In this document: in pieces, positions 1 to 7,689 of the stretch
Layout: every line of letters begins with the position of its first letter
How positions within the stretch are numbered: position 1 is the first letter of the stretch
Source: a virus
Strand: one strand, 5' to 3'
Length of the DNA stretch: 40,724 nucleotides
IMG/VR virus record: IMGVR_UViG_3300041402_000181
Span: 1 to 40,724 of that record
Program-made: the position numbers and the translations under genes
The notes under the pieces: model-generated
Database searches by the model: none
Told to the model about the DNA's origin: nothing
The model's input: only the letters and a program-made list of their open reading frames with translations

Positions 1-1
1 G

Positions 2-856
2 CAGTTGAGACCTGGACAGTCAAGAGGGATTCCATATCTTGCTCCAGTGATCGAGATGCTCCATCAGCTTGGAAAATACACGGACGCTGAATTGCAGAGT
101 GCAGTCATCTCCTCATATTTCACAGTGTTTGTCACGACTCCAGAGGGAGGAGCAAACTTCTCAACGTTCTTGCCTGGTGATGAAGGTGGAGAGTCAACTG
201 ACGAAGATTACACAATGGGATCAGGAGCGATTGTCGGACTTGCAGAGGGAGAGACAATAGACACAGCGAACCCAGGGAGACCGAACGCAACATTCGGGCC
301 TTTTGTGGAAAGCATCTTGCGTCAGATTGGAGCCTCTCTCGGACTCCCGTTCGAATTGTTAATTCAACATTTTACGAAAAGTTATTCGGCCGCTCGCACG
401 GCCATGCTTAATGCCTGGAAGGTTTTCATGACAAGGAGATCTTTCATGATCGATCATTTCTGCAATCTTGTTTATGAACTATGGATGGAGGAAGCAGTTC
501 TCAGGGAGAGGATCATCGCTCCAGGATTCCTGTCGGATCCTTTATTGAGAAAAGCATTTCTCGGAAACCTTTGGATCGGGCCAGCCGCAGGACAGATTGA
601 TCCGACAAAGGAAACAGCGGCCGCACAAGCGAGAGTCGATGGATTTTTCAGCAACGTTTCAATCGAGTCAGCCGCAATGGGAATTGATTATGATCAGAAT
701 GTGAAACAGATTGAGAAGGAACAAAAGAGACTTTCGAAGATTCGAAAACTAATGAATCCGCAACCAGTAGTCGTTGCATCGAGTGAGGATGTTGACGATC
801 TCAATGAGGATGTGGACAACGTATTGAAGGAGAAAGACGATGACTCAAAAAAATAA
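2..856 (+). CDS. Phage portal protein, lambda gpB family (5' end outside window)
   Basis: The visible 284 residues are the C-terminal half of a lambda-type portal, the dodecameric ring through which DNA enters the capsid and to which the tail connector attaches. The reading frame is already open at base 2 and begins with a motif typical of the family (RPGQSRGIPYLAPVI, then DAELQSA); the sequence later carries GLPFELL and SYSAARTAMLNAW, also characteristic. The tail of the protein is charged and low-complexity (DVDDLNEDVDN), as is common here. The true start lies upstream of the window. It overlaps the protease gene by 17 bases, so the two are probably translationally coupled. The neighbours (protease, decoration, capsid) support the call. 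Confidence 0.93.
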   Translation, partial: QLRPGQSRGIPYLAPVIEMLHQLGKYTDAELQSAVISSYFTVFVTTPEGGANFSTFLPGDEGGESTDEDYTMGSGAIVGLAEGETIDTANPGRPNATFGPFVESILRQIGASLGLPFELLIQHFTKSYSAARTAMLNAWKVFMTRRSFMIDHFCNLVYELWMEEAVLRERIIAPGFLSDPLLRKAFLGNLWIGPAAGQIDPTKETAAAQARVDGFFSNVSIESAAMGIDYDQNVKQIEKEQKRLSKIRKLMNPQPVVVASSEDVDDLNEDVDNVLKEKDDDSKK

Positions 857-2219
857 GATGAAATTATTTCCATCATTGTGGGCCATCCTGGGAACGGAGT
901 TGACAAAGCTCGAAGCATTATACAGCGGATTCACAAGTGAGATGATCGCAGGACTGGAGAGGGACTCGAAGCTCGCAATTGAGGGACTGGATCTTTCTCC
1001 GACTGGACTCTCTCCCGATGTGTCTATCATCAACAATGTCGGTGTCTTGAGCATCTCTGGGATCATCACTCAGAAAGCTGACATCTTCACAATGATATTC
1101 GGAGGAGCAACACTTGACACTCTGACAGCGGATTTCAAATCACTCGTTGAAAATGAGGACATTGACACGATCGTCCTGGACGTTGACTCTCCAGGAGGGA
1201 CTGTTTTCGGAGTTCAAGAATTTGCAAACTTGATCTTTGACTCCAGGAGCAAGAAGAAAATAATCACGATTTCATCTTCCGTCATGGCATCAGCCGCCAT
1301 GTGGATCGGAGCGGCCGCTGACGTTGTTCTGATCTCAGGAGGAACTGTTTCAACTGGAAGCATCGGAGTTCTCACAACTCATGTGGATGTCTCTCAGCTT
1401 GAAGCGGATCTCGGAATCAAGACAACGGAGATCACAGCAGGGAGGGAGAAGCGGATCGCTTCAACTTTCTCTCCACTGACTGACGCTGGACGCTCCTCAT
1501 TGCAGAGCCAGGTTGACAAGATCATGGAAGCGTTTGTCGGTGACATTGCAAAGTTCAGAGGAGTGAGTGATCAGGAGGTCAAGAGCAACATGGCTGACGG
1601 GAAGATTTTCATCGGAGACAATGCGGTGAAAGCTGGTCTTGTCGATGACATAATCACGTTTGATTTATTAATTGAAACCATTAACAACGGAGGACTGAAC
1701 ATGGGATTATTCTCAAAGAAGGAAGCGAACATCGGAAACTTGAAAGCGGATCATGAGGATCTGTACAATGAAGCAGTTGCAGTCGGTGTTGCAGAAAGCA
1801 AGGAGACTCTTGCAAATGAAGTTTCAAGCATACAAGCAACGGCCGTGAAAGTCGGAGAGGCTCAAGGAGCAGAAGCAGAGAGAGCAAGGATCCAGGGGAT
1901 CAATGATTGCACTATCATCGGCCAGGAAGCTCTCGGAAAAACTTTGATCGCTGACGGAACAACCACTCCAGGTGAAGCCGCAATCCAGATGATCAATGCA
2001 AACAAGAAAGCGAACGTTGACGGATTGAAAGTGATCGACAAAACTTCTGCAAATGCTGTTGTTGACGAAGTAGAAGAAACGATCGTTGACAAAACAGCGA
2101 TGACAGCAAAGCAGAAATGGGATGCGGATCCGAAACTTGCAAGCGAGTTCTCCAGTTTCGAAGCTTTTGAAGCAGTAGAAAAAAACGCTGAAAATTTCAG
2201 AATCAAGAAATCAGGATAA
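840..2219 (+). CDS. S49-family capsid maturation protease with C-terminal scaffold region (lambda gpC-like)
   Basis: This head maturation protease acts inside the procapsid. The core, roughly residues 60-285, has the ClpP/SppA fold signature: VLDVDSPGG (113-121), a Ser-centred helix VMASAAMWIG with likely nucleophile Ser151, TGSIGV (172-177), and AGREKR with a candidate general base Lys204. This matches the Ser-Lys dyad known for lambda gpC. Residues 288-459 are charged and helical like a scaffold, and an internal start makes this part separately (see 1701-2219). The ATG at 840 has AAGGAG seven bases upstream and overlaps the portal gene. Length (459 aa) is close to lambda gpC (439 aa). Confidence 0.92.
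   Translation: MTQKNKMKLFPSLWAILGTELTKLEALYSGFTSEMIAGLERDSKLAIEGLDLSPTGLSPDVSIINNVGVLSISGIITQKADIFTMIFGGATLDTLTADFKSLVENEDIDTIVLDVDSPGGTVFGVQEFANLIFDSRSKKKIITISSSVMASAAMWIGAAADVVLISGGTVSTGSIGVLTTHVDVSQLEADLGIKTTEITAGREKRIASTFSPLTDAGRSSLQSQVDKIMEAFVGDIAKFRGVSDQEVKSNMADGKIFIGDNAVKAGLVDDIITFDLLIETINNGGLNMGLFSKKEANIGNLKADHEDLYNEAVAVGVAESKETLANEVSSIQATAVKVGEAQGAEAERARIQGINDCTIIGQEALGKTLIADGTTTPGEAAIQMINANKKANVDGLKVIDKTSANAVVDEVEETIVDKTAMTAKQKWDADPKLASEFSSFEAFEAVEKNAENFRIKKSG
1701..2219 (+). CDS. Internal in-frame scaffold protein (Nu3-like), nested in the protease gene
   Basis: An ATG at 1701 lies in the protease frame and is preceded by GGAGG at 1689-1693, a seven-base spacing, which is as good as any start in this genome. 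It would give a 172-residue protein with a charged, Ala/Glu/Lys-rich helical composition (VAVGVAESKETLANEV, EAQGAEAERARI), as expected of a phage scaffold. Lambda makes Nu3 scaffold in exactly this way, from an internal start in gene C. The position falls just after the protease core ends. The ribosome binding site and frame are seen; that the product is made is inferred from the lambda precedent. Confidence 0.7.
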   Translation: MGLFSKKEANIGNLKADHEDLYNEAVAVGVAESKETLANEVSSIQATAVKVGEAQGAEAERARIQGINDCTIIGQEALGKTLIADGTTTPGEAAIQMINANKKANVDGLKVIDKTSANAVVDEVEETIVDKTAMTAKQKWDADPKLASEFSSFEAFEAVEKNAENFRIKKSG

Positions 2220-2247
2220 GAAACAAAAAATCCGTGAAGTCGTTGGT

Positions 2248-2276
2248 TTGACAATCTTATTGAATTAAAATTTGAT
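2248..2276 (+). promoter_or_regulatory. Candidate sigma-70-type promoter ahead of the capsid genes
   Basis: The 87-base gap after the protease gene holds a perfect TTGACA (2248-2253), a 17-base AT-rich spacer and TTTGAT (2271-2276), a 4/6 match to TATAAT. It would serve the decoration and major capsid genes, which must be made in large amounts. The -10 is mediocre, so this is a tentative call. Confidence 0.35.
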
Positions 2277-2306
2277 GTAAAACTTTTTTAGAATCTGGAG
2301 GAAATT

Positions 2307-3071
2307 ATGACTACACTCGCAGTCAATGTTGCAAGAGCTTTTGTTTTAGGAAATGAAAATGATTTTCCAGCAATAGCGGATATATTTTTTGAGGGTTCCG
2401 CTGTTGGCCTGGTAGATGCAACTGGTCACGCAAGGCCGCTGGAAGCGACTGACAGGTTTGTCGGGTTCGTCCAGGAGAAGCTCGATGCGTCACTGGTGTC
2501 GGCCGCTGATCGAAATGTCAGAGTGAAGAAAAGAGGAGTTGTGAAACTCTCTGTCTCTGGAGCAGTCATCACTGATGTCGGCCAGCCTATTTATGCGACT
2601 GATGATGACACTTTTGTGTTCTCTCCAGTTGCCTCTGTCTTCATCGGGAAAGTTGTTCGCTTTGTTTCCGCTGGAGTTGTTGACGTTGAATTTGACGCTG
2701 GCAACATGGCAGATCCTTACGCTGGCAGAGTGTGGGAGACTTTCTCAACGGCCGCAACTCTGACAAAGGTTGACACTGGAAAAGGTTTCTGGGTTGACAC
2801 TGACGCTCAGACAATGACGCTGTTGACTTTTGCGGCTACAACTGCAATCGACATCATGGTTGTCACTGGTGGAGCGTTCGGAACTGTTGGAACGGCTGTT
2901 GATCCTGCCGCTGGAGACTTGATCTCTGGCCCTGATGATACAGGTGCAGACGGTGGAATCGCAACTAATACGAAAGCAACTGCAAGACGAGGAGACTTCC
3001 TCCACATCGTAACTGGTGGAGACGAAGGTTATCTGATAGCAGAAAAAAGAGGTATCTGGACGATAGCGTAA
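2307..3071 (+). CDS. Head decoration (capsid cement) protein, DUF2190-like
   Basis: This protein is likely to bind the outside of the capsid and stabilise it. The first 120 residues resemble the DUF2190 decoration family: FFEGSAVGLVDATGHARPL (29-47), then ATDRFVGFVQEKL and a beta-rich segment with VRVKKRGVVKLSVSGAV. Residues 130-254 are a second beta-rich region (GKGFWVDTDAQTMTLL, GDFLHIVTGGDEGYLIAEKRG) that I do not recognise. GGAGG sits five bases before the ATG. Its place between protease and major capsid protein is where lambda gpD-type decoration genes lie. The family assignment rests on motif resemblance only. Confidence 0.7.
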   Translation: MTTLAVNVARAFVLGNENDFPAIADIFFEGSAVGLVDATGHARPLEATDRFVGFVQEKLDASLVSAADRNVRVKKRGVVKLSVSGAVITDVGQPIYATDDDTFVFSPVASVFIGKVVRFVSAGVVDVEFDAGNMADPYAGRVWETFSTAATLTKVDTGKGFWVDTDAQTMTLLTFAATTAIDIMVVTGGAFGTVGTAVDPAAGDLISGPDDTGADGGIATNTKATARRGDFLHIVTGGDEGYLIAEKRGIWTIA

Positions 3072-3073
3072 TC

Positions 3074-3253
3074 ATGGCGAATTCTATCAACGAACAAGCG
3101 AGGGAGGACATCACTCTCGCACTGGGTAGCATCAACGTTGAAGTGGGAGAGACTGTTCTCCCGCTGTTGAATTCGTCAGTCTCAGAGATCGTTCTGAAAA
3201 TTAAAAGTGGAGAGGTCGAAGAAATTCGGCCTCTCTATAAACTAAAGAAATAA
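3074..3253 (+). CDS. Small hypothetical protein between decoration and capsid genes
   Basis: A 59-codon reading frame starts two bases after the decoration gene stop, so translation is probably coupled; no clear ribosome binding site is present. The product begins MANSINEQAREDI and ends PLYKLKK, with alternating hydrophobic and polar residues (INVEVGETVLPLLNSSVSEIVLKI) compatible with a small folded domain. It fills what would otherwise be a gap in the head operon and uses the same codons as its neighbours. Function unknown; an accessory head or connector role is inferred from position alone. Confidence 0.6.
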   Translation: MANSINEQAREDITLALGSINVEVGETVLPLLNSSVSEIVLKIKSGEVEEIRPLYKLKK

Positions 3254-3282
3254 TTTTTACATTTTAAACGAAGGAGGAAGAC

Positions 3283-4212
3283 ATGGGCGCACTCGCACTA
3301 TCAAGCAGAGCGATAATCGGAGAATTCTTTTTGCGATTAGAGCAAAATGTCGGAACGGCTTGGATCGATCAGGTCTCAATGTTGTTCCAGTCGAATCAAG
3401 AATCAGAGACTTATAAATGGCTTGGAATGGTTCCTCAGATGCGTGAGTGGATTGGTGGCCGTAATGCCAAAGGATTCAGAGACAATGGAATCACTATCGT
3501 CAACAAGGAATTCGAAGCCACTCTGGAAGTTCTTGTCAAGGAGTTAAGACGAGACAAGACAGGCCAGGTTCTTTTGAGAGTCCGTGAGCTTGCAGACAGA
3601 ACAAACTCTCACTGGGCAAAACTTTTGTCAACACTGATCATCGCAGGAGAGACTGGTCTTTGTTATGACGGAGCGGAATATTTCGCAACTGATCACGAGG
3701 AGGGTGACTCTGGATCCCAGTCAAACGACATCACTTCCGATGTCACAACAACGACTGCTCCAACGGCCGCAGAGATGGAGATCGCTATCCTGGCCGCTGT
3801 CACTCAGATCCTTTCTTTCGTTGACGATGAAGCAGAGCCAATGAATGAAGGTGCGAACTCTTTCGGAATCATGGTTCCAGTTCCGTTCATGGCATCAACA
3901 CTGTCTGCATTGAAAAATGCAACTATCGTTGACGCTTCTGGATCCAGACAGAACACGATCCTGTCTTCTGGTTTCAACTTTGATCTCTGGGTGAATCCGA
4001 GATTAAGCTGGACAACTAAGTTCGCAACATTCAGGACTGACGGAAACGCAAAACCGTTGATCAGACAGGAAGAAACAGCAGTCAAGGTCGATGCGATTGC
4101 AGAAGGTTCTGAACTTGAGTTCAACGACAAGAAACATCACTATGGTGTTTCGGCTGATCGAAATGTGGGTTATGGATTCTGGCAACATGCGAATCTGACA
4201 ACTCTTGTATAA
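3283..4212 (+). CDS. Major capsid protein, Mu gpT-like
   Basis: This is the main shell protein. It has the N-terminal MGALALSSRAIIGEFF and the central segments YKWLGMVPQMREWIGGR, NKEFEATLEV and YDGAEYFATDH, which resemble the Mu-like major head subunit gpT family (family members share a similar F-x-G-x-x-F-F-x-T-D-H element). At 309 residues it has the usual length for that family. A consensus AAGGAGG precedes the ATG. Finding a Mu-type coat protein behind a lambda-type portal and protease is a mosaic but plausible combination. The downstream hairpin at 4223-4277 separates it from the connector genes. Confidence 0.85.
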   Translation: MGALALSSRAIIGEFFLRLEQNVGTAWIDQVSMLFQSNQESETYKWLGMVPQMREWIGGRNAKGFRDNGITIVNKEFEATLEVLVKELRRDKTGQVLLRVRELADRTNSHWAKLLSTLIIAGETGLCYDGAEYFATDHEEGDSGSQSNDITSDVTTTTAPTAAEMEIAILAAVTQILSFVDDEAEPMNEGANSFGIMVPVPFMASTLSALKNATIVDASGSRQNTILSSGFNFDLWVNPRLSWTTKFATFRTDGNAKPLIRQEETAVKVDAIAEGSELEFNDKKHHYGVSADRNVGYGFWQHANLTTLV

Positions 4213-4222
4213 ATTATCTTTG

Positions 4223-4277
4223 CCTGTTCTCTCTGTTGGCTGTCGAGCTTTTGTCCTTTCCCTCGAACGTCAACAGG
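4223..4277 (+). terminator. Hairpin after the major capsid gene (attenuator or processing site)
   Basis: In the 89-base gap after the capsid gene, GTTG (4235-4238) and TCGAG (4243-4247) can pair with CTCGA (4262-4266) and CAAC (4271-4274), leaving two four-base internal strands that face each other. CCTGTT (4223-4228) could alternatively pair with AACAGG (4272-4277). There is no strong U-run after the stem, so a partial terminator or RNA-stability element that lowers downstream expression relative to capsid is more likely than a full terminator. Confidence 0.45.
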
Positions 4278-4301
4278 GAGGACTCCCGTTGAGGAAAAAA
4301 A

Positions 4302-4604
4302 ATGACATTCAAAGATGACATGATCACTGACCTAGATGAAACGTTTCTCGATAATGAGGAGTTCGCAGTTGACATCACCTACAATGCAGGAACTATCCAG
4401 GGGATCTTTGATGCAGAGTTCTCCAGCGCAGTTGAGGGAGAGATGGGCATTGAGTCAACCGTCCCTCAAGTGCAAGTCAAGACAACCGATGTTCCAGGGA
4501 TCGCACACAATGCCACAATGACGATCAACACTATTGTCTATAATGTCATAGGGATCCAGCCAGATGGAACTGGAATGACTTTGCTTTTATTGTCGGAAGA
4601 CTAA
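4302..4604 (+). CDS. Head-tail joining protein, lambda gpFII / Gifsy-2-like
   Basis: A 100-residue connector that would sit under the portal and accept the tail. The pattern is that of the FII/Gifsy-2 family: N-terminal MTFKDDMITDLDETFLDNEEFAVDI, a beta strand with a short turn (YNAGTIQGIFD), and the C-terminal signature of a small beta barrel ending in a D-G-T-G-M-T-L-L-L turn-strand. Length matches the family (about 100-120 aa). GAGG lies seven bases before the ATG. In lambda the equivalent gene follows the capsid gene, as here. Confidence 0.7.
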   Translation: MTFKDDMITDLDETFLDNEEFAVDITYNAGTIQGIFDAEFSSAVEGEMGIESTVPQVQVKTTDVPGIAHNATMTINTIVYNVIGIQPDGTGMTLLLLSED

Positions 4605-4617
4605 GAAAGGGAAATCA

Positions 4618-5415
4618 ATGAAGGGAGTCGGGCCAGGACATAGAGCGATCCAGAAATCAAGCGACTTTCTCATTGAAGTTGCAAAGGGGAAAGTCCCTGG
4701 TCACTCAATCGTTCACAAGTTCGGACACGCAGAAGTCGGAACAACTATGACTCCGATATGTCATGGAGGGATTTATCCAACTCCAACAGCAGAAGTCTCT
4801 CTCGAAGTTCTCTCGGACGATCCTCTTGACACATTTCTCGGAACTGGTGCGAGAACAATTTTCTTTGAGGGTTTAGCGTTAGACGGAAGCATCGTGACTC
4901 AATCAGTTGAAATGAACGGGACAACAGCGGTTCCTCTCCCGACTGATCTGTTTCGTCTTTATCGATGGTTTGTTGAAACTTCTGGAACATACGCAACAAC
5001 AGCAGTCGGAAGTCATGCTGGAGCGATAACAGTCAGAGTCGCAGGAGGAGGAGCCACATGGAGCGCACTGGATCTGACTCCATTCCCTCACGGTCAATCT
5101 GAGATCGGCTGGTACACTGTCCCGCTCGGACATCGAGCCTATGTGTTCTTACAAGAGATAAATGTTGACACAACAAAAACGGCTGACCTGGTATTTGTGA
5201 GACGAGAGGGAGCAAACATTGTTGTCGCTCCTTTTTCTCCCATGAGAGTCGTTGCTCAATATGTTGGAATTGCTGGAAGTAATCCCTCAGACAGTAACGC
5301 TCCGCAAAACAGTTTTGAAGCGTTCTCAGATATTGGATATATGGGAAAGGTCGCATCGAGTACAGCGTCAGTCTCGGTCGCATACGAGATCTTACTGGTT
5401 GAGGATGGATTTTAA
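4618..5415 (+). CDS. Unassigned structural protein in the head-tail connector region
   Basis: I do not recognise a named family. The 265-residue product is rich in Gly, Thr, Val and Ala and looks beta-structured. It includes GTGARTIFFEGLALDGS and VEMNGTTAVPL, a style seen in uncharacterised virion proteins of several environmental phages, and a C-terminal segment (VASSTASVSVAYEILLVED) that reads like a beta-sandwich edge. No signal peptide or membrane segment is visible. AAAGGG precedes the ATG, and only 13 bases separate it from the joining protein gene. A virion or assembly role is inferred from location and composition. Confidence 0.6.
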   Translation: MKGVGPGHRAIQKSSDFLIEVAKGKVPGHSIVHKFGHAEVGTTMTPICHGGIYPTPTAEVSLEVLSDDPLDTFLGTGARTIFFEGLALDGSIVTQSVEMNGTTAVPLPTDLFRLYRWFVETSGTYATTAVGSHAGAITVRVAGGGATWSALDLTPFPHGQSEIGWYTVPLGHRAYVFLQEINVDTTKTADLVFVRREGANIVVAPFSPMRVVAQYVGIAGSNPSDSNAPQNSFEAFSDIGYMGKVASSTASVSVAYEILLVEDGF

Positions 5416-5490
5416 AAACAACGGGACATGTCCTGACATGCTTCCTTAATTTTGGACGCTTCACAGAGGATCTGAGGGAGGGGAAAAATT

Positions 5491-5946
5491 ATGATTGATA
5501 AAGAAAACACAATTCTGGTTTCTATTCCGTACACTGGAACCAGGTTCCTCAAGGAGAGGCTTGGTTTGAAGCGTACCACACACACAACAGCAAACTGGGA
5601 GTCACTCCTGGGACTTGTCAAGGGCCGCAAGATCATTGCTCCCTTGAGGGATCCGAAGTCTTGCTGGAGATCGACTGTCAGGAGAATGACGAACACGAAC
5701 ACGAGAGACTTCAAAAACGTTGCTGGATTTTTTAAAGCCTGGTATCAGATGCACTCTTTGACATTGCTTTATGATGTTGATTTTATTCCAGTTGACTTGA
5801 GACAAGACAGCAGGATCCAGGACTGGGAGCCTGTCGGGAATGATGACAGAGGAGAGAATGAAAAAGCTCCAGACGTTCACTTGCGGGAACTTTATGAACT
5901 ACCATTTGTAAAACAATTTTACAGCCTGGGAAAAAATTATGCCTGA
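5491..5946 (+). CDS. Sulfotransferase-like P-loop protein in the structural operon
   Basis: A 151-residue protein with two elements resembling the PAPS-binding motifs of sulfotransferases. The first is VSIPYTGTRFLKERL near residues 10-24, where the 5'-phosphosulfate loop would be. The second is KIIAPLRDPKSCWRSTVRR near residues 47-65, matching the hydrophobic strand plus RDP...S of the 3'-phosphate-binding motif. It is much shorter than typical cellular sulfotransferases (250 aa or more), so it may be a minimal or non-catalytic P-loop protein. A strong GGGAGGGG precedes the ATG and it overlaps the tail terminator gene by eight bases. It occupies the place where lambda carries gene Z. The substrate is unknown. 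Confidence 0.5.
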   Translation: MIDKENTILVSIPYTGTRFLKERLGLKRTTHTTANWESLLGLVKGRKIIAPLRDPKSCWRSTVRRMTNTNTRDFKNVAGFFKAWYQMHSLTLLYDVDFIPVDLRQDSRIQDWEPVGNDDRGENEKAPDVHLRELYELPFVKQFYSLGKNYA

Positions 5947-6385
5947 CTCAAGAAGACAACAGATAATCGATCAAATAAAAACACTCCTGGCAACAATAAC
6001 AGTTGCGAACGGGTTCAAAACAAATACTGGATCAAATGTCTTTGAGTGGAAAGGAATTGATTTCCAGGACACGGAACTCCCAGGAGTTGACGTTCGGGAT
6101 CCGAGTGAGGACGTTGAGAACAGAGGAAGCAATCACGTTTACACTCTCACGGTGGACATTGAAGCGAAAGTCTCAGCGAGTACGTCAACGAACCAGGCCA
6201 GGGAGGTTCTCGCAGACATTCAAACTTTGATGGGTAGCAATCAAAATCTCGGAGGACTCGCACATTTAGTCCGTCCAGTGCAGAATGAATTGCTGGACTT
6301 TGAACATGCGAACAATAAATTCGGATCAGTTTCAATACGTTTAGAAGTCGTTTATGCGACAATAGCTTTTCAACCTTACAGCTAG
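5939..6385 (+). CDS. Tail terminator-like protein (lambda gpU-like)
   Basis: A 148-residue protein that would cap the tail tube and join it to the head. It begins with an amphipathic helix (RRQQIIDQIKTLLATI), then beta segments with charged turns (VYTLTVDIEAKV), a helix (QAREVLADIQTLMGSN) and a final strand (SVSIRLEVVYAT). This alternating alpha/beta order and length is that of gpU-type terminators (about 130-150 aa). It overlaps the upstream gene by eight bases and lacks a strong ribosome binding site, suggesting coupled translation. The major tail gene follows immediately. Confidence 0.65.
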   Translation: MPDSRRQQIIDQIKTLLATITVANGFKTNTGSNVFEWKGIDFQDTELPGVDVRDPSEDVENRGSNHVYTLTVDIEAKVSASTSTNQAREVLADIQTLMGSNQNLGGLAHLVRPVQNELLDFEHANNKFGSVSIRLEVVYATIAFQPYS

Positions 6386-6400
6386 AAGGAGGATGTGCAA

Positions 6401-7174
6401 ATGGCAACAACGGACTACACGCTCGGTGGAGCAAGACTTTTTTTCAATGATGGTGGACAAGATGGAGCAGTCGGAAACGGCTATCTCGATCTTGGAAACA
6501 TTCCGACTTTTTCGATAGAGAGAACGATCGCAGAGATTGAACATTTTGCTTTCATTGCTGGCTCTCTCTCCCGTCAGAAAGATCTCAACATCGTGACTGA
6601 CATCGGAATGAGTTTCAATTTCGGAATCGATGAATTGTTCTCTCAGAACTGGAACATAATTCTTTTCGGAAATGGAACCGTTGCAACGACTCAGACTGGA
6701 GACACTATCACAGACGAAGTTGCGGCCGCTCCTGTTCTCCTGGATCGTTCTATTTTCACAGCGGAGACAGATATTTCAGCGTTGACAGTTGATGGTGTTG
6801 GTGGAACTCCGACATACGATGTCACTGATGACTATCTACTTGTGAACGCAAAGACTGGAGAGATCAAGATCGTTGATGGTGGTGCGATCACGACTGGTCT
6901 CGCTCTTGAATTGAACTACACATCAGCGGCCAGGACAAGAGACAGAATCGTTCCTGGAGATGACACTTCAATCAAGGGATCTGCAAGACTTGAATTCCAG
7001 GGACAAAATGGTGGAAACCTGACCTGGATTGTGAACAATTGTGAGATCAAGCCAGATGGATCCAGTCCGATTTCTTCAACAGAAGTTTCTGAATCGAATT
7101 TGATCCTGAACATTCTTGTTGACAAAGTTGTGACTCCAGCGGAGCCTTTCGGATTCGTGATGCACGGTTCTTAA
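6401..7174 (+). CDS. Major tail (tube) protein
   Basis: A 257-residue protein likely to form the stacked rings of the tail tube. It has the usual early motif order for tube proteins: MATTDYTLGGARLFFND, then YLDLGNIPTFSIE with ERTIAEIEHF (in many tubes a strand followed by contact with the neighbouring ring), and a second beta sandwich with SARLEFQGQNGGNLTWIV. I chose the ATG at 6401, which has GGAGG eight bases upstream, over a GTG six bases earlier that sits inside the Shine-Dalgarno region. It lies between the terminator and chaperone genes, the expected place. Confidence 0.8.
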   Translation: MATTDYTLGGARLFFNDGGQDGAVGNGYLDLGNIPTFSIERTIAEIEHFAFIAGSLSRQKDLNIVTDIGMSFNFGIDELFSQNWNIILFGNGTVATTQTGDTITDEVAAAPVLLDRSIFTAETDISALTVDGVGGTPTYDVTDDYLLVNAKTGEIKIVDGGAITTGLALELNYTSAARTRDRIVPGDDTSIKGSARLEFQGQNGGNLTWIVNNCEIKPDGSSPISSTEVSESNLILNILVDKVVTPAEPFGFVMHGS

Positions 7175-7185
7175 ACTGAAAAAAT

Positions 7186-7689
7186 ATGAAAACTTTTTTT
7201 GACGAAAAACAAATCTCGATGAAAAACCGAGAGGGACAAGTTGTGGAATTCTTTATGCGTCCGATTAAAATCAAAGAACTGCCGATCATTAATCGGATCA
7301 GCGAACTTGCAGAAGAATCGGGCGCAGAAGAATTCACAACTCCATTGTTGCTCTCCCTCATGCTGGATTGTTTGAGTATTGATGGGAGCAACATTCCTGC
7401 CAGCACAGCGCAAGATCTGGTCAACACTTTTATTGAATATAACTTTCCAGATCCAGAGAAAGCAGACAAGAAAGAGAAGTCAGACAAGACTGAACCTCTT
7501 TCTTTTTACATAGATTTTTTGGTCTCCATCGGGTACAGCCTTTGTGATGTCATGGAGATGACGATGTTGCAGTTCAATGAATTAATTATAAAAGCAGGAG
7601 AACGATTGAATCCAAAATCAAAAGTGATGGATCCTCTTGAAGCGTTCCGCAAGATGGGTATTCCGATAAGGAAAGGAAAAAATGGCTGA
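7186..7689 (+). CDS. Tail assembly chaperone-like protein
   Basis: A 167-residue protein between the major tail and tape measure genes, the position of lambda G/GT chaperones that coat the tape measure protein during tail assembly. The first part is mostly helical (KIKELPIINRISELAEESG), followed by a charged linker (EKADKKEKSDKTEP) and a second helical part (FYIDFLVSIGYSLCDVMEMT). Both parts are in one frame, and I found no slippery site that would fuse it to a second frame, so the usual programmed frameshift seems absent. It overlaps the tape measure start by eight bases. No clear ribosome binding site precedes it. Confidence 0.6.
   Translation: MKTFFDEKQISMKNREGQVVEFFMRPIKIKELPIINRISELAEESGAEEFTTPLLLSLMLDCLSIDGSNIPASTAQDLVNTFIEYNFPDPEKADKKEKSDKTEPLSFYIDFLVSIGYSLCDVMEMTMLQFNELIIKAGERLNPKSKVMDPLEAFRKMGIPIRKGKNG

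Noticed and set aside
7671-7689. A-rich stretch at the chaperone/tape measure junction as a programmed frameshift site
   Set aside because: A -1 shift there reads into early stops, and the tape measure gene has its own ATG; it is only an eight-base overlap.
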